A stretch of DNA of 64,000 nt, from positions 41,963-105,962 of the forward strand of contig JABABD010000032.1 in assembly GCA_014238425.1 (NCBI GenBank), written 5' to 3'. Positions 15,784-24,007 of this stretch are shown one piece after another. Position 1 is the stretch's first letter, and every line of letters begins with the position of its first letter. The notes below the pieces were generated by a model, which saw nothing but the letters and a program-made list of their open reading frames with translations, did no database searches and was not told the DNA's origin. The position numbers and the translations under genes were made by a program. The DNA comes from Flavobacteriaceae bacterium (GTDB lineage: Bacteria > Bacteroidota > Bacteroidia > Flavobacteriales > Flavobacteriaceae).

Positions 15784-17760
15784 TTAATCGGTTTTGACTA
15801 CTTTAAGCACATCTTTGAACTTATCAAGTATTTGAGCCGCTTTTGTTACCTTACCGTTCTTTCCGGGTTTAAGAAGTGCTTCACCCGCTTTCACCGCCAT
15901 ATCAAGGTAATCGGGGTCTTCATCTTTTAATTCCTGTGGAATGGTGGCATAGACGTAGTCATCATTCACTTTTTCTTCCCATTTTGTCGGTGGAACTACC
16001 ATTTTCCCTTTTTCCTTATGGGTAAGAATGTACCGATACATGTAGCCTTGGGTATCACGGTCGGTAAATATGGTTTTCTCCACCAGAGGTTCGCCTTTGG
16101 ATACGGTGATTGGAATATTCTTTTCCACCTCATTGCCAAATTTAAAATACCGCAGCTGCAGGGTCGCCCTTGCCACTTTAAGAGCCTTGAGCTCTTCCAG
16201 ATCCGCTTCGAATTCAATGTCTCTAGATACAACAGGTGGCGCAAGGGTAATACCCTGCCAATCACCTTCTACCCACTCGGGATTTGCAGGATAAACATTA
16301 CCGCCCTTTAAACTCCATTGGATTTTGTATTTATAAACATCGGAGTTCTTATCTTCCCCACGGGCATAAGTAATGGCCGCCTTGAGTCCCTTTTCTTTTA
16401 AATATTCATAATCGATGGTTACAGCATCAATAAAGTCATTACCTGAATTGCGCTCTTTCTTGATACTGACCGTTGCGTAGTTGGCCTCTCCTTTTTCAAG
16501 CAGGTCTTTGGCCTCGTTATCAAGGATAAAATTGATATCCCTATGTTGAAAAAATGGGTCATCCAATAACACCGATGCTACACATTTATTGTTATCCTTA
16601 ACACTGTTGTACCAGCTTGCCAGATTAGCGGTTATCGTGAAAGGCTTTTCAACGGCAAGTCTATAGTTAAGGTTAAAAGTCTCTACTCCTGATTCATACT
16701 TCGACTCAATATATTTTTTATTGAAGGTATATTCTCTTCCATATTTTATATTTGGCATAGCTTCAGCTTCTTTTTCTGTAGGAGGTGGCAGCTCTTGCGC
16801 TTCATCAGATTGTGTCATTTTTTGTAAAAAGAAATCAAAAAAGGCCTCTCTCACTTTGGTAACACGATCATCAACAACATTTTCATCGAAATCAATTTCG
16901 ATTAACTTATCTTTAATTAAGGAGTCTATTACAGATCTTGATTCATCATAGTTTCTAGTTACCTTTGTATCTGTTTTGGTTGAAAGCCAAAAGCCGTTAA
17001 AGTGTAATCGTTTTTTCCTCTTTATATCTACTTCATATTTTGCATGAATCGAATCCATATGACTCTTAATTTTACTCCAATTGATTGTAACTTTTCCTTT
17101 TGCAGCTGGGATTCTAGTGGTATATTTATAGCCAAGTTCTACAGATAGGTCAGTTATGGCCATATTCTTTTCAAAGGTTGCGGCCAATAATTGAGCACCT
17201 TGTGGAGTTAAGGAAGACGCCACTGCGCATCTCCCCCCTTCCAATACAGGCGCATTAAATGATTGCACAATTGATCTAGTAAGCTTTTCATCACCTAAGG
17301 TTGCCGATATAATCTTTAAGGATTTTTCCCCATCCGGCATTACCTCCAATGCGCCTTTAAGTTTACTGCCTTTTGGAACATGCTGTTCCCCCTTTTCCAA
17401 AATTGTTTCTAACTCAGTACGTTGGGCTGCCGTAGGGCCCCACATCATTAACATATGCAATAGGGCTCCGCCTATACCGCCATTAACTTCTTTTTCATTG
17501 GTCATATATTTTAAGAAGAGAAATTCTGGGTCTTTTGCCTTGTTCTCAGCAAGCCTTAATGAAAAGGGCAGATAATAAAACTCATTACTCGTATCGTCTG
17601 ATAGGCTTATAGCTTTACCCAAGAGCACAACGGCGGTCCCATCTGATAACGTTACGGTATACCTGTTTTCATTGTCAACTGCTTGTGCGTGCATTGCCGA
17701 CAAGCTGATGATGTAACAACAAATTGTTGTATAGATTAATTTTCCAATCGTAGTTTTCAT
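15784..17760 (-). CDS. Exported island-family paralog, full-length (658 aa)
   Basis: The longest family member. A signal peptide (residues 1-26, ending MHA) is followed by FYYLP at 61-65, EFLFLKYMTN, the Gly-rich patch GGIGGALLHMLMMWG, and the shared internal segments (KIISATLGDE, AVASSLTPQGAQLLAATF). The C-terminal half has DDPFFQHRDINFILD, DVYKYKIQWSLKGGN and LAPPVVSRDIEFEADLEELK, which align with equivalent blocks in the other large members. The tail is helical and basic. Its start codon overlaps the stop of the 229-residue gene by 4 nt, so translation is coupled. Function unknown. Confidence 0.75.
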   Translation of the reverse strand: MKTTIGKLIYTTICCYIISLSAMHAQAVDNENRYTVTLSDGTAVVLLGKAISLSDDTSNEFYYLPFSLRLAENKAKDPEFLFLKYMTNEKEVNGGIGGALLHMLMMWGPTAAQRTELETILEKGEQHVPKGSKLKGALEVMPDGEKSLKIISATLGDEKLTRSIVQSFNAPVLEGGRCAVASSLTPQGAQLLAATFEKNMAITDLSVELGYKYTTRIPAAKGKVTINWSKIKSHMDSIHAKYEVDIKRKKRLHFNGFWLSTKTDTKVTRNYDESRSVIDSLIKDKLIEIDFDENVVDDRVTKVREAFFDFFLQKMTQSDEAQELPPPTEKEAEAMPNIKYGREYTFNKKYIESKYESGVETFNLNYRLAVEKPFTITANLASWYNSVKDNNKCVASVLLDDPFFQHRDINFILDNEAKDLLEKGEANYATVSIKKERNSGNDFIDAVTIDYEYLKEKGLKAAITYARGEDKNSDVYKYKIQWSLKGGNVYPANPEWVEGDWQGITLAPPVVSRDIEFEADLEELKALKVARATLQLRYFKFGNEVEKNIPITVSKGEPLVEKTIFTDRDTQGYMYRYILTHKEKGKMVVPPTKWEEKVNDDYVYATIPQELKDEDPDYLDMAVKAGEALLKPGKNGKVTKAAQILDKFKDVLKVVKTD

Positions 17761-18446
17761 AATATTTGATTTAATAGTTTATAAATATTTTTTTGGAGCT
17801 TATGTTCTCTCCTACAATACATGTTATTTTCTTTTTTCCTGAAATTGAGGATATATGGGATGCTGATCGAGACATCTTTGAGCTCGTCACCATTCTCATT
17901 TAAGGCATTTTGGAAGATTTCAGCATCTTCTTTGTTGAATTGAAATGAGGCAGCAATTTTAGTATTGGGCATTGTGGGTGTTTTACCAACACTTACCAAA
18001 GCCCTTTTTAAGATCTGAGCCAGCGACGATTTTCCCTCAATTGTGAATCCAATTTCTGCGTTCACAACCTTGGGCAATACCGCGCCCATTATTTTAGCAT
18101 TTATGCCTTTAGCCTGGACTAGGGAGTCTTGCGCCTCGTTCAACTGGTTTTTTGTCAAACCCCAGGAAATCAGAAAGTGCATAATTGCTCCTGATGTATC
18201 ATGCCCATCTTTGTAGGCCAGAAAACTAAACTCAGGATCTTCGTTCTTAGTAATGGAAAATCGAAGATTGACTGGCTCATAGTAATACTGGTTAGCATCA
18301 TTCGAATGCCCCCATTTTTCATGTACCCGTATTTTAAGGCCATCAGAAAGGGTTATGTCTTCATATGCCTCAACATACAATCGCTGCGATTTGAGCACAT
18401 AAGTACTCATCAGAAATAAGATCAATATGTATAATTGTAGCTTCAT
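17757..18446 (-). CDS. Exported island-family paralog, N-terminal domain only (229 aa)
   Basis: Signal peptide (residues 1-20), YYYEP at 54-58, EFSFLAYKDG, SGAIMHFLISWGL and KIMGAVLPKVVNAEIGFTIE match the first third of the full-length members. The rest of the family is absent, and the last 25 residues (from about FRKKENNMYCRREHK) are unlike any paralog, which suggests truncation by deletion or frameshift. Even so, its start overlaps the upstream stop and its stop overlaps the downstream start by 4 nt each, so it is neatly packed in the operon and may be a functional short form. Confidence 0.65.
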   Translation of the reverse strand: MKLQLYILILFLMSTYVLKSQRLYVEAYEDITLSDGLKIRVHEKWGHSNDANQYYYEPVNLRFSITKNEDPEFSFLAYKDGHDTSGAIMHFLISWGLTKNQLNEAQDSLVQAKGINAKIMGAVLPKVVNAEIGFTIEGKSSLAQILKRALVSVGKTPTMPNTKIAASFQFNKEDAEIFQNALNENGDELKDVSISIPYILNFRKKENNMYCRREHKLQKNIYKLLNQIL

Positions 18447-20179
18447 GGTATCTTAGATTTTGGAATTTCATCAATGAATATGAGTCCATATTTGTCTACC
18501 CCTTTATATTGTTTCGGGTCACTTTCCGATAAAAACCAAGTGAGGGTATAATCGACATCTTCAACACCTTTAGGAAGGGTGATATCAAAATTGTTTCCGG
18601 TTGGTTTTTCCGATGGATATACTGTTCTAGTCAAAGTTTTGGAGTCTCCAAAAAAGTCGTAATCTATTTTTACCGAAACCGCACGGACATTCTGATCCAC
18701 GAGGGAAGTCAAATCTCCGGATAACTCTATTTTTCTTCGATTGAATGGAATATACAGATTGATCATAGCGGAAGATTCCTCCTGCCATTCTTCCTCATAG
18801 GTCCCACCTCCAATAAACTTCCAGACAGTTTTATATTCATATCCGAGCCACTCATTTTGATCGCTATCCCCATGATTGAGGTATTTCATATGAATTTTTC
18901 CATTAGAAGCTTTGTAAGAATCTTTGGTGATTAGGATTTCTTTAGTTGTCTGGTCGCCATTATCATGTATTTTTCTAAGTTTTACCGTAACGCTATTCAG
19001 CATTTGGTCAAACTCTTTTTCTATATTGCCGTCGACGCCCACATACACATCACGTTGTTGAAAAGCGGGATCCCATAAGGGCACATCCTTGAAAATGCTC
19101 TTATTATCACCGTACTTCTTAAAAAGATCGCCTGCATTAAAAGTGATATAGTGGTTTCTGCTCACCGTGCTTCTGCCGTTAAAGGCCATTTTACTTTTTC
19201 CTGTTGTCTTGTGTTCTTTGTATTGATATCCCACATTTACTCCGAAACCCATACCCTTTCCTCCAGAGGAACCTCCTTGTCCTAGCATAGCCCCTAGAGC
19301 TTCCGTAAGTCCTCCTCTTTGACCTTCGGGAACTTGTTCTATTTCTACGGGTTTGAACATGAGTTCTAATAATTTCGAGTATACGGTCTGAACCAAGCTT
19401 TCCATGGATTCGTCACTACCGGTAGAGGTGAATTTTATGGCCTGATCCTTTCTGAGTTTATCAAAGCCCAATTCCACATCTACCTCTACGAAGTAACTAA
19501 CTCCGGCATCAAAGGTTTGGCTTTTCTTCACTTCAGACCAGTCTATTTCTAGCTCGGCTTCATAATTATCGGTTAGTCCAGAAAACGACAGTTCAAAGAG
19601 TAATGAAACATCGGGAGTGGCCATTTTGAAACTTTCTAACAGCAACTTTGACTTTATAGGGTCTAAATTGAAGGACAGCGGAATTTTGCTGTTTTCCATG
19701 ATTGGGGCAACACCACTGGCCAGCACTTCGTTCTTTTTCCCTTCTCCAGGTTTGATGATGGAGGATACCAGAGTGTATTTGCCCTGATCGAAAAGAATTG
19801 GTCCTTGTAGTTTTAAGGAATCGTTTTCCAGCTTTTCGCGTAGTAATTCTTGTGCGGAGGTGACCAAATCATAAGGAGTATCATATAGAACCATGAAGTT
19901 CAAAATAGCTCCACCATCTGCTTGACTCATGGTTTCCGAGGCATTTTCCGAAGGCTTTTCAAGAATGTATCGCATGTACGAAAATTCGGGAAGGGAATCA
20001 TCACTCAAGGCCAAACGGGCCCTTTTCGGGAGGTATAAATAGGTGTTTTCCTTCTCGTGTAAGGGAAAGCACCACAAGCCATTGACCTCAATGCCCTGAT
20101 CCATACGGATTTGTGCTTCTACTTGGCTACAAATACCGATAAGCAACAACAATGTCATTATTTTATTTATCGTTTTCAT
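18443..20179 (-). CDS. Exported island-family paralog, full-length (578 aa)
   Basis: Signal peptide (residues 1-22, ending VEA), YLYLP at 47-51, EFSYMRYILEKP, then DGGAILNFMVLYDTP. The central region includes a Gly-rich stretch (AMLGQGGSSGGKGMGFGVNV) that could be a flexible linker. The C-terminal half shares FQQRDVYVGVDGN, NSVTVKLRKIHDNGDQTTKE, NEWLGYEYKTVWKFIGGG and NVRAVSVKIDYDFFGD with the 642 and 602-residue members. It is separated from the 602-residue gene by 5 nt and overlaps the next gene by 4 nt. Function unknown. Confidence 0.75.
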   Translation of the reverse strand: MKTINKIMTLLLLIGICSQVEAQIRMDQGIEVNGLWCFPLHEKENTYLYLPKRARLALSDDSLPEFSYMRYILEKPSENASETMSQADGGAILNFMVLYDTPYDLVTSAQELLREKLENDSLKLQGPILFDQGKYTLVSSIIKPGEGKKNEVLASGVAPIMENSKIPLSFNLDPIKSKLLLESFKMATPDVSLLFELSFSGLTDNYEAELEIDWSEVKKSQTFDAGVSYFVEVDVELGFDKLRKDQAIKFTSTGSDESMESLVQTVYSKLLELMFKPVEIEQVPEGQRGGLTEALGAMLGQGGSSGGKGMGFGVNVGYQYKEHKTTGKSKMAFNGRSTVSRNHYITFNAGDLFKKYGDNKSIFKDVPLWDPAFQQRDVYVGVDGNIEKEFDQMLNSVTVKLRKIHDNGDQTTKEILITKDSYKASNGKIHMKYLNHGDSDQNEWLGYEYKTVWKFIGGGTYEEEWQEESSAMINLYIPFNRRKIELSGDLTSLVDQNVRAVSVKIDYDFFGDSKTLTRTVYPSEKPTGNNFDITLPKGVEDVDYTLTWFLSESDPKQYKGVDKYGLIFIDEIPKSKIP

Positions 20180-20184
20180 AGCTC

Positions 20185-21993
20185 TTAGTTTTTAGTGTCC
20201 TTTGGTGCATTTAGAAATACATACTCTCCTTCCAAGAGTTGTGGCTTCTTCTGGATCTCACCGTCAGGACCATACCAACTCACTTGATAAATGACCGGTT
20301 CGTTCTTATCAAAATAGAGGTTGACTTTTGCCGTGTTTTCGGCGTCATCTTTTCGAAGAATTACTGATTTTTGAGCATTGGCGCTTCCATTCAAAATAGT
20401 AAAAAATCGTACTGAACAAGATTGAAAATTGGCATCTTCAAAGGATTTTCTATCCGCATCAACCTGAACTATCTTTTTTAGGAAAGGAGGGGTGAGTGCT
20501 ATGGACGCATCATTTCCGCTGAGCCACGAATCTTGACCGGAGGGTATGCGAATGGTCTCGTCATCTCCTTTTAAGTTCCAGCTTATTTTATAGTTAAAAT
20601 CAAGCCAGTCAGCGCTTTCTAGTCCCAGCCTGGGATAAAATATGTTCTTATAATCTGACCCTTTTTCCAGGTCTGTCCTACTGATCGTAACGTCTCTCGT
20701 GACATCGTTTTGATTCTCACCATAGGTTTTTTTAAAACTCACTGTGACTGAATTAAGTACATCATTAAACGAATCGACGTAGTTTCCATCTAATTGAAAA
20801 ATGACCTCTCTTTTTAAAAAATCGATATCTTCCAAATCCACCACCCTGAAATACTTGTCCTTGCTTTTAGGTTGATCTTTAAAAACTTTATAGAGTCCAC
20901 TAATGTTACCAGAAGAATAGACGGGAACCTTAACCGTGGTAGTTTTGCTGAGGTTCAGGTAGAATTTATTAGTTTTAATATCCTTTCTTTTCTTGAGAAC
21001 AAATTGATTGTCCGTGACATATTTTTCATTTTGGGCTCCTCCAAAAAGTTTACTAAAAAATCCACGTTCCCTGCGCCCCTTCAATTGACCCTGATCAACG
21101 ACCACTTCCTTTTCGGGCTGTTTTGCCCAACCCATTTCGGCATCGAACATCAGTTCGATTAATTTATCAGTGACAACACTTAGGATACCGGCCATATCGT
21201 CGGTTTTGATGCCAAGTCCAGAGGCTCTATCGAACACATCAATATTCAGCACCTGGTCCTGGACCATTTCATCCGTTACTTTTCGTAATTGTCGCTTAGT
21301 AAAATCTTTCTGATTGTTGACTATCTTGCTATAGTGAGTATAAACGCTGGACATCTCCGCCGCAACCACGGCATTGTATCCCCTTACTTTGGCTTCGTAA
21401 TAACCATTTATGACTACGGATACATCCGAGGTTTGTCCCTGAAGCGATTCCCATAATAGGGTCGCTCCTTCTTGATTTAATTTGGCTGCAATAGCAGCCT
21501 TGGACCCTGCATACAATGGAGCATGGCCCGAAGTAATTACGTTGGCGGTAAAGGGATCTTCTCCTCCTGTATTATTTAAAATAGAAGAGACGATTTTAAA
21601 CCCAGCGATTCCATCCTCACCATCTTTCATAGCTTGTTTCATAGGGACTACGCCAACAATTTTTCCTCCGCCCGTTCTTTTCTCTAGTTCTTTCTCCAAA
21701 TCATTAAGCACTTCTTCAGGTAAATCAAATTGAATCAAGGCGTGAAAAAGGCCGCCGCTGGCATTTCCCCCTTGGCCAACATACTTCATACATAAAAGCT
21801 CAAAATCACCATTATCTTTGAGTGATAACCTTGGATAATCAGGGAGATAATAATATGAGCTAGGGTCATTGCTATCCTGCAGCAGCTGAATCCCATTAAT
21901 GAGAAGTCTGCCTTCATCCAATTTAACTTGGGCATAGACGCTGCATGATACAAGCAGTAATAAGCCGTAAATAAACTGTTGAACTGTTTTCAT
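20185..21993 (-). CDS. Exported island-family paralog, full-length, first gene of operon (602 aa)
   Basis: Signal peptide (residues 1-21, ending VYA), YYYLP at 47-51, ELLCMKYVGQGG, then SGGLFHALIQFDLP. Shared internal blocks are present (KIVSSILNNTGG, AAIAAKLNQEGATLLWESLQ, SDVSVVINGYYEAKVRGY). The C-terminal half has FLKREVIFQLDGN, NSVTVSFKKTYG, DWLDFNYKISWNLKGDD and ALTPPFLKKIVQVDADR. It is the promoter-proximal gene: a motif resembling an ECF-sigma promoter lies at 22022-22049, 28 bp upstream of the start. Export and a role in a multi-protein envelope or surface assembly are inferred from the operon layout; biochemical function is unknown. Confidence 0.75.
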   Translation of the reverse strand: MKTVQQFIYGLLLLVSCSVYAQVKLDEGRLLINGIQLLQDSNDPSSYYYLPDYPRLSLKDNGDFELLCMKYVGQGGNASGGLFHALIQFDLPEEVLNDLEKELEKRTGGGKIVGVVPMKQAMKDGEDGIAGFKIVSSILNNTGGEDPFTANVITSGHAPLYAGSKAAIAAKLNQEGATLLWESLQGQTSDVSVVINGYYEAKVRGYNAVVAAEMSSVYTHYSKIVNNQKDFTKRQLRKVTDEMVQDQVLNIDVFDRASGLGIKTDDMAGILSVVTDKLIELMFDAEMGWAKQPEKEVVVDQGQLKGRRERGFFSKLFGGAQNEKYVTDNQFVLKKRKDIKTNKFYLNLSKTTTVKVPVYSSGNISGLYKVFKDQPKSKDKYFRVVDLEDIDFLKREVIFQLDGNYVDSFNDVLNSVTVSFKKTYGENQNDVTRDVTISRTDLEKGSDYKNIFYPRLGLESADWLDFNYKISWNLKGDDETIRIPSGQDSWLSGNDASIALTPPFLKKIVQVDADRKSFEDANFQSCSVRFFTILNGSANAQKSVILRKDDAENTAKVNLYFDKNEPVIYQVSWYGPDGEIQKKPQLLEGEYVFLNAPKDTKN

Positions 21994-22021
21994 GTTATTC
22001 GATTTTGTTATTCAAGCGTTA

Positions 22022-22049
22022 GTCCTTGCTCTTTTTGAAAAGGTTAACA
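22022..22049 (-). promoter_or_regulatory. ECF-sigma-like promoter motif, copy a (paralog operon)
   Basis: On the minus strand TGTTAACCTTTT is followed, 14 nt after the AACCTTT block, by GAC. The same motif occurs at 23669-23696 (minus) and 23951-23977 (plus), each time upstream of an island gene. AACC and GAC resemble the -35 and -10 elements used by ECF sigma factors. Confidence 0.55.
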
Positions 22050-22236
22050 CTTGAGCTTATTTTTTTATCGCTAGTTTGGTGAGAGAAAAGAATAGTGTCA
22101 ATTACTGGAATTTATTGTGCCCTCAAAAGGCATGTTCATGTGGACATCCTATGAAGGAGGTTTAATTGCTCATGAGACAGCTGGACCGAACCCATTATTT
22201 GTAATGATATTTGTAGGATCTCGCTAGTTTGAAACT

Positions 22237-22266
22237 AAAAAACCGAGGAACTTTCCTCGGTTTTCA
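22237..22266 (-). terminator. Rho-independent terminator of the 22395-23339 gene
   Basis: AAAACCGAGGAA and TTCCTCGGTTTT pair perfectly around CT. On the minus strand the stem is followed by a run of six T, in line with the minus-strand gene ending at 22395. Confidence 0.8.
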
Positions 22267-22394
22267 GAAAACATGGTAGTTTTTTTGGTGTACTAGGCAT
22301 ATGATGATATCAAATCGCCTCTTTCTTTTAAATTCCTCATATCAACCATTTTACCCTGAAAGTATTGATGAACTATTTTGCTATTTTTAACACG

Positions 22395-23339
22395 TTATCT
22401 GGTATATCTGAATGTTCGCCATGCACTTGTCCTATTTCGTTTACCACTGCGTGATGAAAATATCGAAGTGACTCTCCAACGACCCTCTTGTGCTCCAACC
22501 CAGTTAAATTGATATTGCGTTTGTTTGATCTTCTTTTTAGTGTATGTTTTCCCTACATCTGTGCACCATTTACCTCTCTCGCAACAATTCTTGCAATCTA
22601 TTTCTACCACATATCCAATCGCGGATACTACAGGTTTCCATTTTAATGTTGTTTTTCGTGGATAGTGATGAAACACTTTGCCATCTGAAGGGTATATCAA
22701 CTTCGGAGTATTTCTACTACTAGAATTCATTACATCGAATAAGCTATGAGATTGTGTAATCCTCGGATAAACCCAAGCTGCCCAATCCTGGCCTGAACTT
22801 TGTCCAGCATCCACTCTCAATTCAAAAAACACTTTTTGCCCTGCATACGCAGAAAGGTCATAGAAAAAGGATTTAAGCTTGCCCGTATATGGTTTCCAAA
22901 TATTAACTATAGGTTTCCATTGTTCTCGGCCATTTACATAGTAATGCAAGTAGACCATAAATCTTGCTCCGTCTGTGCCTGGAGTACCATTAGGTTTAAC
23001 AAAACCTACTCTACCTCTTAAGGTGCTATTCTTTGGAAGTGTCTCAATCTTTGGCAACCATCCTTTTATGGTACCATTTTTTGCCCACTTCGGATGGGTA
23101 AAGAGTACTTTATAAGATTTTCCATCTTCTAAAACGCTATTCTTGATGCTAGCTTCTCCATTCGCGTTTCCTTTTCCAAACTTTAACCTTGTCGTGGTTC
23201 CAGTTAAGGCGTTAGAGTTACGGTCTATTACAGATGTTTCCCATCGTGCAAACTGTGCTTTTTCCAATAAAGAATATTGAGCCTCTACGCTCAAAATTCC
23301 TAAAATCAAACCGATCCAAATTAGTAACTTAGTTTTCAT
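22395..23339 (-). CDS. Secreted beta-rich protein with carbohydrate-binding-like and Fn3-like domains
   Basis: A signal peptide (residues 1-20, ending VEA) precedes a probable jelly-roll domain (about 30-200) with the WxxW- and Gly-rich segments seen in NPCBM or other ligand-binding modules (RVGFVKPNGTPGTDGARFMV, SFFYDLSAYAGQKVFFELRV, GQDWAAWVYPRIT). A C-terminal fibronectin-III-like domain follows (about 215-314, TPKLIYPSDG, TTLKWKPVVSAIGYVVEI) with a Cys cluster (CKNCCERGKWC) that may form disulfides. It is basic overall. It lies between the paralog operon and the subtilisin gene, has its own terminator, and lacks the shared ECF-like motif. It may bind glycans or cell surfaces for the island system; that is inference from fold. 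Confidence 0.65.
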   Translation of the reverse strand: MKTKLLIWIGLILGILSVEAQYSLLEKAQFARWETSVIDRNSNALTGTTTRLKFGKGNANGEASIKNSVLEDGKSYKVLFTHPKWAKNGTIKGWLPKIETLPKNSTLRGRVGFVKPNGTPGTDGARFMVYLHYYVNGREQWKPIVNIWKPYTGKLKSFFYDLSAYAGQKVFFELRVDAGQSSGQDWAAWVYPRITQSHSLFDVMNSSSRNTPKLIYPSDGKVFHHYPRKTTLKWKPVVSAIGYVVEIDCKNCCERGKWCTDVGKTYTKKKIKQTQYQFNWVGAQEGRWRVTSIFSSRSGKRNRTSAWRTFRYTR

Positions 23340-23469
23340 AATTGTTGTTTTTTATTAGTGACTATTATTTTTATCTCAATCCATTTATACTTCTTATAGC
23401 AAATTCACTTCGACCAAAGCATTAAAAAGACCTCTCAGCATTTCTAGCGTAATCAATACATTCATGTAA

Positions 23470-23640
23470 TCAATTCAAGGTCACCACCATGCATAAGTCT
23501 GAGCCTTGTGCATCAAGGCTATAACAATGAGCGTTGGTGTTTTTGTAATCCGTGTGCCCTTTATGAGAGTTAATTTGGTCATTTACATAGCTTTTCAGGA
23601 GCAGTACCCGTATGCATATAATCCATTGTGCAGTTTTCAT
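23470..23640 (-). pseudogene. Remnant ORF (56 codons) with a duplicated paralog-operon promoter
   Basis: The frame starts MKTAQWIICIRVLLLKSYV, which looks like a damaged form of the signal peptides MKTVQQFIYGLLLL and similar in the paralog operon. The rest has no family features. The sequence upstream repeats elements of the region upstream of the 602-residue paralog, including TTTTGTTATT, the ECF-like motif and GAGAGAAAAGAA. A decayed duplicate of an operon start is the best explanation. A functional small exported peptide is not excluded. Confidence 0.4.
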
Positions 23641-23668
23641 GATATCTAATTTTGTTATTTACCCTTTG

Positions 23669-23696
23669 GTCTAGAAGCCACTGAAAAAGGTTAACA
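23669..23696 (-). promoter_or_regulatory. ECF-sigma-like promoter motif, copy b
   Basis: TGTTAACCTTTTT followed by GAC with the same spacing as copy a, 28 bp upstream of the remnant ORF start at 23640. The distance to the start codon equals that in copy a. Confidence 0.5.
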
Positions 23697-23950
23697 TAAG
23701 GGAGAGAAAAGAAATAGGATTGATTTAAACAAATCGTGGAATTAGCTATGCCAATCATATAGTCCAGCAATAATCGAGAAGGATGGTCAAATGTTTAGAC
23801 TTTCACCAAAAAAAGGTCAATAGAGCGGTATCATCTTACATTTTTAAGAAAAAAATCATTAGCTTTAAGCTCCACAGTATCTGATAAATAGCATTTGCTG
23901 AGGCACTACTTTTGCCCCAAATGTGGTATTTGTACCATTTTTATCTGATA

Positions 23951-23977
23951 TGTTAACCTTTAATACTAGATGCCGAC
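23951..23977 (+). promoter_or_regulatory. ECF-sigma-like promoter motif, copy c (subtilisin gene)
   Basis: TGTTAACCTTTAAT followed by CCGAC, with a spacer one base shorter than in copies a and b, 30 bp upstream of the ATG at 24008. It is on the opposite strand from the other two copies. Confidence 0.5.
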
Positions 23978-24007
23978 AAAACAGTAATAACTCTTATATT
24001 AATTATC

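Larger units (their letters stand above)
21994..22394. other. Intergenic region, 401 bp: promoter of paralog operon and terminator of neighbour gene
   Basis: Besides the ECF-like promoter motif and the hairpin at 22237-22266, no gene is seen. The stretch upstream of the motif (to about 22110) resembles the region upstream of the decayed gene at 23470-23640: both share GAGAGAAAAGAA and GGAATT blocks in the same order. Confidence 0.55.
23340..24007. other. Intergenic region, 668 bp, with decayed gene and divergent ECF-like promoters
   Basis: It contains the short remnant ORF 23470-23640 (minus), two copies of the ECF-like promoter motif facing away from each other (23669-23696 minus and 23951-23977 plus), and otherwise AT-rich sequence without recognisable genes. 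Confidence 0.5.

Noticed and set aside
9342..21993. Type 9 secretion substrates
   Set aside because: None of the exported island proteins ends with the conserved C-terminal sorting domain patterns, so ordinary Sec export to periplasm or outer membrane is the simpler reading.
23579..23770. 63-codon minus-strand frame starting MLDYMIGIANS
   Set aside because: It runs through the ECF-like promoter motif, is in a different frame from the remnant ORF and has no signal or domain.
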